DNA from: an uncultured beta proteobacterium | GTDB lineage: Bacteria > Pseudomonadota > Gammaproteobacteria > Burkholderiales > Burkholderiaceae_C | Reading direction: 5' to 3' | Length of the DNA stretch: 64,000 nucleotides | NCBI GenBank assembly: GCA_903886275.1 | Contig: CAISLN010000004.1 | Coordinates: 41,632 to 105,631 of the forward strand | Shown here: positions 55,694 through 64,000 of the stretch, piece by piece | Numbering within the stretch: position 1 is the stretch's first letter | How the letters are laid out: every line of letters starts with the position of its first letter | The notes under the pieces: generated by a model | Database searches by the model: none | Told to the model about the DNA's origin: nothing | Seen by the model: only the letters and a program-made list of their open reading frames with translations | Program-made: the position numbers and the translations under genes

Positions 55694-58600
55694 AAATCCT
55701 CAGCCTGCGCCTGAAAAACCTCAACTCGCTCAAGGGCGAGTGGTTCATCGACTTTCGCAAAGCACCCTTTGCCGACAACTGCCTGTTTGCCATCACCGGC
55801 CCCACCGGTGCGGGCAAATCTACGCTGCTCGATGCCATCTGCCTGGCGCTCTACCACGAGACACCGCGCCTAAAAACCATCTCCGCGTCGGCCAATGACA
55901 TCATGACGCGCCACACGGTGGACTGCCTGGCCGAGGTGGAGTTTGAGGTCAAGGGCGCCCTGTACCGCGCCTTCTGGAGCCAGCGCCGCGCCCGCGACAA
56001 GGTGGAAGGCGCGCTGCAGGCCCCCAAGGTGGAACTGGTCAGCGTGGACCGGGCCAGCGGCGTGGGCACGATTCTCAGCAGCCAAAGCAAGGACAAGCTC
56101 ATACAAATTGCCGAGATCACCGGCCTGGACTTTCCCCGCTTCACCAAGTCCATGCTGCTGGCCCAGGGTGGCTTTGCCGCCTTTTTGAATGCCAGCGCCA
56201 ACGACCGCGCCGAGCTGCTGGAGGAACTGACCGGCACCGAGATCTACGGCGAAATTTCCAAGCGCGTGTTTGAAAACGCGCGCCAGGCCAGACAGCAACT
56301 CGACCAACTCAAGGCCCAGGCCGATGGCGTGGAGCTGTTGAGCGCAGAGGCGCGCGCTGCCATGCAGGCCGATGTGGAGCGCTGGGCGGTGGAACTCATC
56401 GCCCTGCAAGCCGCCCACCAAAGCACCCTGGCACAACGCCAGTGGCAAACAGATCTGGCACACAGCGAGCAGGAGTTGGTGGACAAGCAGACCGCCTGCG
56501 AGGTGGCCGCCGCGCAGTGGGCAGCTGGCGCACCGGAGCTGCGTCGCCTGGCCGACAGCGAGCCCGCGCAAGCGCTCGCGCCCTTGCACCACAGTTGGCA
56601 GCAGGCGCAGGCCACATGCAAAGACAGCGAAGGTCTGCTGGCAAAGTTGCAGTGGGAGAGGCAGCGCGAAAGCACCGCGCGCTACCAGCAGCAGCATCTT
56701 GCGCAAGCCCTGGCCAGCCGTATCGCAGAGGTCGCGCAGGGCGCGTTGGCGCACACAACAAGCGCGCAGCAGCAGCACATTGATTTTTGCGCGGCACACC
56801 CGCAGCACGCCGCACTGGGCGAGCGCCTGGGCAGTTGGCGCGAGCAGTTCGCGCAGCGCCACAGGCTGCGGCAAAGCATCGCGCAGCAGCAACAGGCCTT
56901 GCAGGAACTGCAAGACGAGCAGGCCGCACGCAGCCGCAAGCTGACGGACCAGAGCGCGCTGGTGGAAACTGCGGCGCAGTCCCACACCACGGTTGAGCAG
57001 GCACTGCAGGCGGCACAGGCCGAACAGGCGCTGCGACTGGCAGGCCAAACGCCTGGCGCACTGCGCCTGCATTGGCAGGACGAGCAGGGCCATGTTCACC
57101 GTTGGCAGCAGCTCGTTGGCCTTGCCCAGCAGCGTCGCGCACTCGCAGCGCAGCAAGCCACGTTAAACGAAGATACGCGGCAGGGCGAGACCACGATTGC
57201 GCAACAAAACGTCGCCGTGTTGGCCTTGCGCGAGCAGCAAAAAGCCCTCAAGGAGCAGGTGGCCGACAAGCAAAAGCTGCTCGATCAGGAGCGCCGCATC
57301 CAAAGCCTGGATGCCCACCGCCAGGCCCTGCAGCCCGGCGAGGCCTGCCCTCTGTGCGGCGCGCTAGAGCATCCGGCGATAGAGGCCTATCAGGCGCTGG
57401 ACCTGTCTGCCACCAACCTTGCCTTGCAGCACAAGCAGCGCGAACTGGATCAACTGCTCATCCAAGGCCAGACCGCTGCAGGCGCATTGGAAGCCAGCAA
57501 AGCCAAGCAAGCCGAGCGACTGCTTCAACAAGAAAAAGTGAGCCAGCAGATCGACCAGGCCGATTGGGGCACAGCCATCGGCCAGGTCAAGGCCATGCCA
57601 GCGCTCACGCGCGACGATTGGCAAAGCGCCGAGACCCTGGCCGTTGGCCAGCGGGCGGCGGTGCTTGCACTGGCCCAACTCGCCAGCGCTTTGCTTGCCG
57701 CAGACGCCGGTGAGGAAGCGATTCAGCGTGCACAGGTCTTGGCCACCCAAAGTGCTCAAACACTGCAGACCGCGCACAACCAGTTGGCGCTGTTGCAGCA
57801 GGCCGCGCAGGAGGCACAAGCGCGCCAGGCCACCCTGGTGCAAACCGGAGCAAGCCAGCAGCAAGACCTCAGCACCTTGGAGAGGAGCCTGCAAGCCACG
57901 CTGCAGGAAGCCGGCTACAGCGTGCCGGACCAGCCCGAGCCATGGTTGCAGGTGCGCGACCGTGAATGGCAGCATTGGCAGCACACCCAAACCGAGCTGC
58001 AAACCCTGGCCCAAGCCATCACCCGCGAGCAAGCCCAGTGCGAGGCCGCGCAACTTCAGGCCGACCAGTGGGCGCAGCGCTGGTCCGAGCTGCAGGCCAG
58101 CCAGGGCGACCAAGAGATTGCACTGCCGGCGCAGCCGGAGCTGGCAGACCAGGCCTTACCCGCAGCGCTCAAGGCCTGCAGTGACGCCATCACCCGTCTG
58201 AGCCAATCCATCGCCGCCCTGAACGGCCGACTTGAACAAGTGGAGGAAGCCCTCGTGCAGCAACGCGCCGCCCTGCTCACTGCCGAGTCCGCTTGGAATA
58301 CCGCCCTGCAGTCCAGCCCTTTTGCCGACGCCTCTGCGTTTGAAGAGGCGCTGTTGCCGCAAGCAGAACGTCAGCGCCTGACGCAGTTAAAGGAAGCCCT
58401 GCTCACTGCGCAGCAACACGCCAGGACATTGCTGCAGGCCGCACAGGCCAGGCAGACGCAGTTGCAAGCCCAGGCGCTCACGCCTTTGACGCCCGAAGCA
58501 ATCGCCGCGCAACTGGCGGAACTGGAAGCGCGGCGCAGCACCCTCAGCGAAGACAGCGGCGCCCAGCGCGCCCTGCTGGCCAGCGACGCGCAAAGCCGCC

Positions 58601-59151
58601 ACAAGCAGCAGGCGCTGTTCACGCAGATCGCAGAGCAAACCGCTGAGTCCGATATCTGGCAGCGCCTGAACGGCCTGATCGGCTCGGCCAGGGGCGACCT
58701 GTTTCGCAGGTTTGCCCAGGGCCTCACGCTGGACCATTTGCTGCACCTGGCCAACCGCCATCTGGCGCGCCTGCATGGCCGCTACTTGTTGCGCCGCAAA
58801 GCCAGCGGCGAACTGGAGCTTGACATCGTGGACGCCTGGCAGGGCGACACCACCCGCGACACCCGCACCCTGTCGGGCGGCGAAGGCTTTCTGGTCAGCC
58901 TGGCCCTGGCCTTGGCACTGTCGGACCTGGTGAGCAACAAGACCTCGATCGACTCGCTGTTCCTCGACGAAGGCTTTGGCTCACTGGACGGCGACACCCT
59001 GGAGATTGCGCTGACCGCACTCGATTCGCTCAACGCCAGCGGCAAGATGATAGGCATCATCAGCCATGTCGAAGCCCTCAAGGAACGCATCCCCGCGCAG
59101 ATCCGCGTCGAGAAGGGCGGCGGCATCGGGCATTCGCGGCTGGTGCTGTAG
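55690..59151 (+). CDS. sbcC: exonuclease subunit SbcC (Rad50-type ATPase)
   Basis: 1153 residues. Walker [16 protein letters not shown] is at the N-terminus, a long Gln/Ala-rich coiled coil with the zinc hook CPLCG (near residue 557) at its apex is in the middle, and the ABC signature [16 protein letters not shown] and Walker [13 protein letters not shown] are at the C-terminus. It binds SbcD and drives its nuclease activity with ATP. Length agrees with the family. The coiled coil is unusually rich in alanine and glutamine, in line with the high GC. Confidence 0.96.
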   Translation: MKILSLRLKNLNSLKGEWFIDFRKAPFADNCLFAITGPTGAGKSTLLDAICLALYHETPRLKTISASANDIMTRHTVDCLAEVEFEVKGALYRAFWSQRRARDKVEGALQAPKVELVSVDRASGVGTILSSQSKDKLIQIAEITGLDFPRFTKSMLLAQGGFAAFLNASANDRAELLEELTGTEIYGEISKRVFENARQARQQLDQLKAQADGVELLSAEARAAMQADVERWAVELIALQAAHQSTLAQRQWQTDLAHSEQELVDKQTACEVAAAQWAAGAPELRRLADSEPAQALAPLHHSWQQAQATCKDSEGLLAKLQWERQRESTARYQQQHLAQALASRIAEVAQGALAHTTSAQQQHIDFCAAHPQHAALGERLGSWREQFAQRHRLRQSIAQQQQALQELQDEQAARSRKLTDQSALVETAAQSHTTVEQALQAAQAEQALRLAGQTPGALRLHWQDEQGHVHRWQQLVGLAQQRRALAAQQATLNEDTRQGETTIAQQNVAVLALREQQKALKEQVADKQKLLDQERRIQSLDAHRQALQPGEACPLCGALEHPAIEAYQALDLSATNLALQHKQRELDQLLIQGQTAAGALEASKAKQAERLLQQEKVSQQIDQADWGTAIGQVKAMPALTRDDWQSAETLAVGQRAAVLALAQLASALLAADAGEEAIQRAQVLATQSAQTLQTAHNQLALLQQAAQEAQARQATLVQTGASQQQDLSTLERSLQATLQEAGYSVPDQPEPWLQVRDREWQHWQHTQTELQTLAQAITREQAQCEAAQLQADQWAQRWSELQASQGDQEIALPAQPELADQALPAALKACSDAITRLSQSIAALNGRLEQVEEALVQQRAALLTAESAWNTALQSSPFADASAFEEALLPQAERQRLTQLKEALLTAQQHARTLLQAAQARQTQLQAQALTPLTPEAIAAQLAELEARRSTLSEDSGAQRALLASDAQSRHKQQALFTQIAEQTAESDIWQRLNGLIGSARGDLFRRFAQGLTLDHLLHLANRHLARLHGRYLLRRKASGELELDIVDAWQGDTTRDTRTLSGGEGFLVSLALALALSDLVSNKTSIDSLFLDEGFGSLDGDTLEIALTALDSLNASGKMIGIISHVEALKERIPAQIRVEKGGGIGHSRLVL

Positions 59152-59247
59152 CGCCCTTGCGACGGGCTGCGGGAATTGCCGCTGGGCGGCCCGCAAATAG
59201 TTCGCAAAAAACTTGGCAAAACCGTTAGAACAATTGGTATATAGACG

Positions 59248-59282
59248 TTGTAAATCAATGCTTTACAAGATTTTCAATCTTG
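59248..59282 (+). promoter_or_regulatory. two overlapping perfect palindromes before fic
   Basis: TTGTAAA-TCAATGC-TTTACAA (59248-59268) and CAAGATT-TTC-AATCTTG (59266-59282) share 3 bp, within an AT-rich promoter region, 14 bp before the Fic start. They look like an operator pair, possibly for autoregulation by the Fic protein's own C-terminal helix-turn-helix. Confidence 0.6.
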
Positions 59283-59295
59283 GCAAAATGGCAGC

Positions 59296-60489
59296 ATGTA
59301 TTCCGAGCCCCACCAGTTTGAACCCTTGCTGCCTGCCGAGCAGCGTCTGGAGCCCCTGCTCAGCAAGGCGCATGACCTGTCGCGCCTTGCCACCACCTTG
59401 GCGGGCAGCACTGTGCCACCCGAGTTGCGCAGCCTGTTGCGCAACATGAACTCCTACTACACCAACCGCATTGAAGGGCAGCACACCCGTCCTCACGAAA
59501 TTGACCAGGCCTTGCGGCAAGACTTTTCGAAAGACGCAGCGCTGGCCGCCAAGCAGCGCCTGGCGGTGGCGCACATCGAAGCCGAGCAACTGCTGGAGCA
59601 ACGCTACAGGGGCATGGAGGGTGCGCGGGCACTGTATTCGGCAGGCGCGGTGCAAGACCTGCACCGCACGCTGTTTGGCCAACTGCCAGCGGCCGACCTG
59701 CTGACGCCCGAAGGCGAGCCCATCACCCCTGGCGCCCTGCGCCAGCGCGAGGTCAAAGTCGGCCTGCATGTGGCGCCGACCCACGCCAGCGTACCCCAGT
59801 TTCTGAGCCGTTGGGCCAGCTTTTATGGTGGCGTGCGACGTGGCGAGGCCGCACTGGTCGCCTTGGCTGCCGCCCACCAACGCCTAGGCTGGGTGCACCC
59901 TTTCTTGGACGGCAATGGCCGCGTCATGCGCCTGCACACCCACACCCTGCTCAGCGCACTGGGCTATACCGGTGGCCTGTGGTCACCCCTGCGCGGCTTT
60001 GCTCGCAGCACCGATCGCTACTACGCCCTGCTGGCCGATGCTGACAGCCTGCGTCGCGGCGACCTGGACGGGCGCGGCAATTTGAGCGAGCAAGCCTTGA
60101 TTGCGTGGATGGACTATGTGCTAGACACCTGCCTGGACCAAGTCCGCTTCATGGCCGGGATGCTGGGATTTGACAGCATGAAGGCACGCATCGAAGCCTG
60201 CCTGGTGTTCGAAGCCACCGTGGTCAAACAGGGCGTGCGCCAGGAGTCACTGCGTGCACTGCACTACCTGTTTTTGAGCGGCGAAGAAGTCGCCCGTGGT
60301 GACTTCAAAACCATGTTGGGCATGAGCGACCGCGGCGCCACCGATGCCTTGGGCGCACTGGTCAAACGGGGACTGCTCAAGTCCGATTCCCCCCAAGGCA
60401 AGGTCCGCTTTGGTCTGCCGCAACATGCGCTGCGGTTTTTGTTTCCGCAGCTTTGGCCAGAGGCAGAGGCGGACGCTGCGAACGTTTAA
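59296..60489 (+). CDS. Fic family AMPylator-type protein
   Basis: 397 residues. The Fic core motif is HPFLDGNGRVMRL with all catalytic residues. The inhibitory motif (S/T)xxxE(G/N) occurs as TNRIEG near residue 57, N-terminal to the Fic core, which marks a class II self-inhibited protein. The C-terminal region (EEVARGDFKTMLGMSDRGAT, then LVKRGLLKSDSPQGK) is a winged helix-turn-helix. AMPylation of an unknown target is the expected activity. No separate antitoxin gene is seen. The upstream palindromes suggest tight control. Confidence 0.92.
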   Translation: MYSEPHQFEPLLPAEQRLEPLLSKAHDLSRLATTLAGSTVPPELRSLLRNMNSYYTNRIEGQHTRPHEIDQALRQDFSKDAALAAKQRLAVAHIEAEQLLEQRYRGMEGARALYSAGAVQDLHRTLFGQLPAADLLTPEGEPITPGALRQREVKVGLHVAPTHASVPQFLSRWASFYGGVRRGEAALVALAAAHQRLGWVHPFLDGNGRVMRLHTHTLLSALGYTGGLWSPLRGFARSTDRYYALLADADSLRRGDLDGRGNLSEQALIAWMDYVLDTCLDQVRFMAGMLGFDSMKARIEACLVFEATVVKQGVRQESLRALHYLFLSGEEVARGDFKTMLGMSDRGATDALGALVKRGLLKSDSPQGKVRFGLPQHALRFLFPQLWPEAEADAANV

Positions 60490-60546
60490 GGCGCCGTTCA
60501 CCGCATGGCTTAATGCACCCCAACCCCCACAGAACGCACACACCCT

Positions 60547-61626
60547 ATGCCAACCACCGTTACCGATGTGCGCATCCGCAGCGTACGCCCCCTGATCTCG
60601 CCCGCCATTCTGGAAGACGAGTTGCCCCTGTCCGAAGTGCAGGCCAGCCGCGTCCAGAACTTCCGCCGCCAAGTGGCCGACATCGTCATGGGCAAAGACG
60701 ACCGCTTGCTGGTGCTGGTGGGGCCCTGCTCGGTGCACGACACGCAGGCGGCGCTGGAATACGCCAGTCGGCTATTGCCCCTGGCCGAGGAATTGTCCAA
60801 AGACCTGCTGATCGTGATGCGGGTGTATTTCGAGAAGCCGCGCACCGTGGTGGGCTGGAAGGGGCTGATCAATGACCCGGAACTCGACGGCAGTTTTCAG
60901 ATCAACCGCGGCCTGCGCCTGGCCCGCAAGCTCTTGCTCGACATCACCGAGATCGGCCTGCCGATTGCCACCGAGTTTCTCGACACCACCCTGGGCCAGT
61001 ACTACGCCGATCTGATCTCCTGGGGTGCCATTGGCGCGCGCACCACGGAGAGCCAGGTGCACCGCGAGCTGGCGTCGGGCCTGTCCATGCCGGTGGGCTT
61101 CAAGAACCGCACCGATGGCGATGTGCAGGTGGCCGTGGACGCGATACGCTCGGCGCGCCATCCCCATTGCTTCCCATCGCTCACCCACCAGGGCGCACCC
61201 GCCGTCTTCACCACCACCGGCAATGAACACGCGCATTTGGTGCTGCGCGGCGGCAGCCGCAGCGGCCCCAACTTCGAGGCCGCGCATATCGCCCAGGCCT
61301 CTGCGCTACTGGCCGCCGCCGGCCTGCCCCAGGCCATTCTGGTGGATTGCAGCCACGCCAACAGCAGCAAGCGCTATGAGAACCAGGTGGCGGTGGCCGG
61401 CGACATTGCCGCCCAATTGCAGGCCGGCCAAAAATCCATCATCGGCGTGATGCTGGAGAGCCACCTGGTGGCCGGCGCGCAAGCCGTGGTGCCGGGCCAG
61501 GCCTTGACTTACGGGCAAAGCATCACGGATGGCTGCATCGCGTTTGCGGACACCGTGCCGGTGCTGAGGCAGTTGGCGCAGGCGGTGGAAGCCAGGCGGG
61601 CGGCGCTTAGCGCTATGGACACGTAA
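60547..61626 (+). CDS. aroG: 3-deoxy-7-phosphoheptulonate synthase, class I
   Basis: 359 residues, first step of the shikimate pathway (erythrose-4-P plus PEP). GPCSVHDTQAALEYASRL, RVYFEKPRTVVGWKGLINDP, GARTTESQVHRELASGL and DCSHANSSKR are the AroF/G/H motifs. It is the E. coli-like type with feedback inhibition; which amino acid inhibits cannot be decided by eye, so the symbol is tentative. Confidence 0.93.
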   Translation: MPTTVTDVRIRSVRPLISPAILEDELPLSEVQASRVQNFRRQVADIVMGKDDRLLVLVGPCSVHDTQAALEYASRLLPLAEELSKDLLIVMRVYFEKPRTVVGWKGLINDPELDGSFQINRGLRLARKLLLDITEIGLPIATEFLDTTLGQYYADLISWGAIGARTTESQVHRELASGLSMPVGFKNRTDGDVQVAVDAIRSARHPHCFPSLTHQGAPAVFTTTGNEHAHLVLRGGSRSGPNFEAAHIAQASALLAAAGLPQAILVDCSHANSSKRYENQVAVAGDIAAQLQAGQKSIIGVMLESHLVAGAQAVVPGQALTYGQSITDGCIAFADTVPVLRQLAQAVEARRAALSAMDT

Positions 61627-61684
61627 CCCGTTGATTTTAAACAATTCACCTGTCAAAATGTGATTTTGCTTTTTTAACGGCGAA

Positions 61685-62632
61685 ATGAACTACTTACCCA
61701 TTTCTGATAACGCTGCACGCCAGACCATTGACGCCAGCACGGTCTGGGCAGAATACCTAAAAGCGCTCACCGCGGCCCGCCCCTACGCTGGCGGCATGTA
61801 CTGGAAACGGGAAGGCGCCTACGAATACTTGGTCAAGACTTACAGCGGCAACAGGCAAGAGCGCGTCGGGGCGCGGTCCGAGAAAACCGAGAACATCTAT
61901 GTGGATTTCCATAAAAACAAAGTTGCGCGGGAGGGCCGACTTTCCTCCTTAACAGCGGCGCTGGCTGAGACCCAGCGGCAGAACAAGGCGCTCAAGGTAG
62001 GGCGAACACCGGAGATCGTGGTTCGTCTATTGAATGCAATTCGCGAGGCCGGGCTGGAAGAGCACTTCGTTGTGGTTGGGACGCATGCGCTATACGCCTA
62101 CGAAACGGCCGCTGGCGTGCGAATCGTTTCTGGAGCCCTGGCAACGCAGGACGTGGATTTGCTATGGGACGCCCGCAAACGAGTCCAGTTTGTCATCGAT
62201 CTTGGCAAGGACGCTGGATCGATGCTGACGCTGCTGAAACGTGTGGACACCAGCTTTAGACGCAAAAGCGACGACGGCCAAAATGAAAGCGCCGTCAACG
62301 ACAAGGGCTTCGAGGTTGACTTTTTGCGTCGTGAAGCAGTTGAAGGGGATCCACACCCGTTTCGCTTCTCGGACGATGAAGAAGACCTGTGGCCCGTTCG
62401 AGCCCACCGAGCTTCTGTTCTAACGCAGGCACCTGTCTTTCTGCATCCGGTTATTTCTGCGACCGGAAAGATCGCCAACATGCGAACGATTGATCCGCGC
62501 ACATTCGTTGATTTCAAAAGATGGATGTCAACCAATGCACAGAATCGGGACGCAGTAAAAAAGCGGCGAGATTTGTACCAGGCGGATATTGTTCAGGGTC
62601 TTTTGGACGAAGGACTTTTGGTCACCGTTTAG
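61685..62632 (+). CDS. nucleotidyltransferase-fold protein, GSU2403-like
   Basis: 315 residues. The middle has VVVGTHALYAYETAAGVRIV and TQDVDLLWDARKRVQFV, the GxHAxxxY...T.DxD pattern of minimal nucleotidyltransferases. It matches an uncharacterised family (GSU2403-like, COG5397 by recall). The N-terminal 120 residues are helical (SSLTAALAETQRQNKALKVG). The flanking DNA is AT-rich with a possible promoter just upstream. Role unknown; proteins of this fold often belong to toxin-antitoxin or defence loci. Confidence 0.78.
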   Translation: MNYLPISDNAARQTIDASTVWAEYLKALTAARPYAGGMYWKREGAYEYLVKTYSGNRQERVGARSEKTENIYVDFHKNKVAREGRLSSLTAALAETQRQNKALKVGRTPEIVVRLLNAIREAGLEEHFVVVGTHALYAYETAAGVRIVSGALATQDVDLLWDARKRVQFVIDLGKDAGSMLTLLKRVDTSFRRKSDDGQNESAVNDKGFEVDFLRREAVEGDPHPFRFSDDEEDLWPVRAHRASVLTQAPVFLHPVISATGKIANMRTIDPRTFVDFKRWMSTNAQNRDAVKKRRDLYQADIVQGLLDEGLLVTV

Positions 62633-62774
62633 CCACTGGAGCACGCAGCATGGCCACCACCATCTGCAAGGAAGACGAACTCAAAGCCTGTGTGGTGGCT
62701 GCCGCAGGGCGGGTCGGAACAGGCCCTGCAAGACCTGGCTGGCCATACAGGCACGGAGATCAAAAGCGCAGCAA
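62633..62774. other. intergenic stretch without supported gene
   Basis: An ATG frame from 62650 (MATTICKEDELKACVV) is short and runs into the convergent pseudogene with no family signal. It may be a remnant. Nothing else stands out. Confidence 0.35.
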
Positions 62775-63170
62775 CTACACCTTGGGCGGGCGGTACAAGG
62801 CGCATAGCTTGTTGCCGTCTGGGTCGCGCAGGTAGGCCAGGTAGAGCTTGCCCACCGAGCCATCGCGCCAGCCGGGCGGGTCTTCGCAGGTGGTGCCGCC
62901 ATTGGCCACGCCAGCGGCGTGAAACGCATCTGCCTGCTCGGGCGAATCCATGGTGAAGCCGATGGTGCTGCCGTTGCCGTGCGTGGCCGGCTCGCCGTTG
63001 AGCGGCTGGGTAATGCCGAAAGAACCGGTGGGCGTGCGGTAGAAGTAGCGGCCCACAAGCCCAGTGTGCACATTCACACCGGGCTTGATGCCCAGGGTGC
63101 CCAGCAGGGCGTCGTAAAACTTGCGGGATGCTTAGCGGTCGTTAACACCGACGATGACGTGGCTGAACAT
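62775..63170 (-). pseudogene. VOC/glyoxalase-family gene with in-frame stop at codon 13
   Basis: The frame reads MFSHVIVGVNDR, then TAA (63132-63134), then ASRKFYDALLGTLGIKPG, and continues through RDPDGNKLCALYRPPKV to its normal stop. The whole is a standard 131-residue vicinal-oxygen-chelate protein apart from the one stop. Re-initiation at MNVHTGL would lose the first metal-ligand strand. Either a recent nonsense mutation or a sequencing error. Confidence 0.85.
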
Positions 63171-63201
63171 AAGGTCTCCTATTAATTTATGCCATGGGCG
63201 T

Positions 63202-63433
63202 GCAGAGTTCTACCAGAAAGCCGTTGCTGCATACAGGGAGCGTGGGCCAATCGTCCAGACAGCGTCTGGACAATCTGAACGGCCCTTCTCCCTAAGCTGG
63301 TCCCACTACGTTTTTCTGCTGGGCATCAAAAAAGCGGATGAACGCAGCTTCTACGAGATCGAAGCCACCACCCAGAACTGAACGCTGCGTGAACTGCGTC
63401 GCCAGTTTCAAAACGGCCTTACGAGCGCCTGTG
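63202..63433 (+). pseudogene. fragment of YhcG/DUF1016 nuclease gene with two lesions
   Basis: AEFYQKAVAAYRERGPIVQT, then SERPFSLSWSHYVFLLGIKK and ERSFYEIEATTQN match the N-terminal domain of DUF1016 proteins. TGA at 63379-63381 replaces the expected Trp codon, then TLRELRRQFQNGL continues and a one-base loss shifts the frame before YERL. The 5' end and the whole C-terminal nuclease domain are absent. Confidence 0.8.
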
Positions 63434-63450
63434 CTGCAGCCCTTTTGAAA

Positions 63451-63747
63451 CTACGTAGAAACGCGATCCACCCAGTAGTCCGGCGCGCGGTGCTGATGCG
63501 AAACGGCTGTCACCACTATCACGTCGCCACGCACGGCATAGCGCAAGGTGTAAGGAAACTGCCTGAGGACGCAGCGCCGGATGTCGCCCACCTCCAGTGG
63601 GTACATCAAAGGCATGTGAGCCATACGCTGCGTGGCGGTGCGTACCTCCGCCGCAAACGCACTGCCCAACTCCGGGCGAATGTCCCGGTACCACGCGCGA
63701 GCCTCGTCAAATTCGAGCTTGGCCAGCTCTGCAAATCGAACCTGCAT
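63451..63747 (-). CDS. ParE/RelE-type toxin
   Basis: 98 residues: FAELAKLEFDEARAWYRDIR, LGSAFAAEVRTATQRM and RRCVLRQFPYTLRYAVRGDV with the closing VVTAVSHQHRAPDYW, the usual RelE/ParE superfamily layout. Its ATG overlaps the antitoxin stop by one base. Target (gyrase or ribosome) unknown. Confidence 0.9.
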   Translation of the reverse strand: MQVRFAELAKLEFDEARAWYRDIRPELGSAFAAEVRTATQRMAHMPLMYPLEVGDIRRCVLRQFPYTLRYAVRGDVIVVTAVSHQHRAPDYWVDRVST

Positions 63748-63950
63748 CAGTCTCGTCCAAAGACCTCTTCAGCTGAATAGGTCCGGCTGTGCCCCGCGTC
63801 GATGGCGGCAAGGCGCCGCACAGCCTCTTCACCCCAGATGCGCTCAATCTCAGAGTCTGGTTTGTCCAGGCTTTGCATCAACTGATCGACGATCTCAAAC
63901 CGCGCAGTCGCGGGCAAACGCAGTGCTTCTTGGGTAAGCGCGTGGCGAAG
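63747..63950 (-). CDS. addiction-module antitoxin, 5' end damaged or start unclear
   Basis: The frame encodes ALTQEALRLPATARFEIVDQ, LMQSLDKPDSEIERIWGEEA and ends HSRTYSAEEVFGRD, as in the short antitoxins paired with RelE/ParE toxins (TIGR02574-like, by recall). No ATG, GTG or TTG lies at the right place; an in-frame TGA (63951-63953) closes it just upstream. An ATG at 63954 opens a frame shifted relative to it. A small indel near 63940 would explain this. It may be non-functional, or use an odd start. Confidence 0.65.
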   Translation of the reverse strand, partial: LRHALTQEALRLPATARFEIVDQLMQSLDKPDSEIERIWGEEAVRRLAAIDAGHSRTYSAEEVFGRD

Positions 63951-64000
63951 TCATCTTTCGCTCGAACGAAATTTTTAGGACCATCGTGTCTACTTCAACA

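Noticed and set aside
61650..61678. Weak stem CAAAAT/ATTTTG followed by T-run after DAHP synthase
   Set aside because: An all-AT stem of six pairs is too weak; the region is more likely the promoter of the next gene.

Overview
The window reads as chromosomal DNA of a high-GC betaproteobacterium. Protein sequences, short operons and the mix of metabolic and signalling genes point to Burkholderiales, most likely Comamonadaceae (Rhodoferax/Polaromonas-like). This placement rests on recognising protein families by eye, not on a search. Coding density is high and no rRNA, tRNA, CRISPR array or intact insertion sequence is visible.

Layout. 1-13 kb: a truncated malic enzyme, a rubrerythrin/rubredoxin/rubredoxin-reductase set, proline iminopeptidase, a glutamine-synthetase-family enzyme, a quinone-oxidoreductase-like enzyme, PepP, a MurU-like nucleotidyltransferase, an HD-GYP response regulator and a second full malic enzyme. 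13-20 kb: a hybrid histidine kinase, an SPFH/SHOCT protein, small unknown proteins, a FliD-like protein and a phosphate transporter behind a possible Pho box. 20-24 kb: two toxin-antitoxin loci (TacAT-like, VapBC), an SDR/LysR divergent pair and remnants. 24-31.6 kb: a creatine-utilisation locus in which creatinase and a putrescine-type ABC importer lie between two GATase1-AraC regulators. 31.6-34.2 kb: a decay zone with a broken HigBA module, remnants of duplicated genes, an AT-rich acidic repeat protein, an isochorismatase-fold protein and an LprI-like protein. 34-44 kb: an old-yellow-enzyme homologue, transketolase-GAPDH, RarD, an SDR and a large GGDEF/EAL protein. 44-47.4 kb: AqpZ, then a three-gene membrane redox operon (flavin/2Fe-2S reductase, di-heme b candidate, eight-heme cytochrome c). 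47.4-59 kb: a zinc-ribbon protein, an APC permease, a CDF exporter, YqhA, AlkB, a DTW protein and SbcDC. 59-64 kb: a Fic protein behind overlapping palindromes, DAHP synthase, a nucleotidyltransferase-fold protein, two clear pseudogenes and a ParE/RelE-type toxin with a damaged antitoxin.

The most interesting items are four. First, the 44.8-47.4 kb redox operon looks like a complete NAD(P)H-to-periplasm electron conduit. Second, an isochorismatase plus TacAT cassette exists in two copies that have decayed in complementary ways. Third, the window carries five toxin-antitoxin or Fic loci in different states of decay. Fourth, there is an AT-rich, very acidic two-repeat protein at 32.5 kb. Gene starts were chosen by homology, spacing and Shine-Dalgarno matches, and several remain uncertain.
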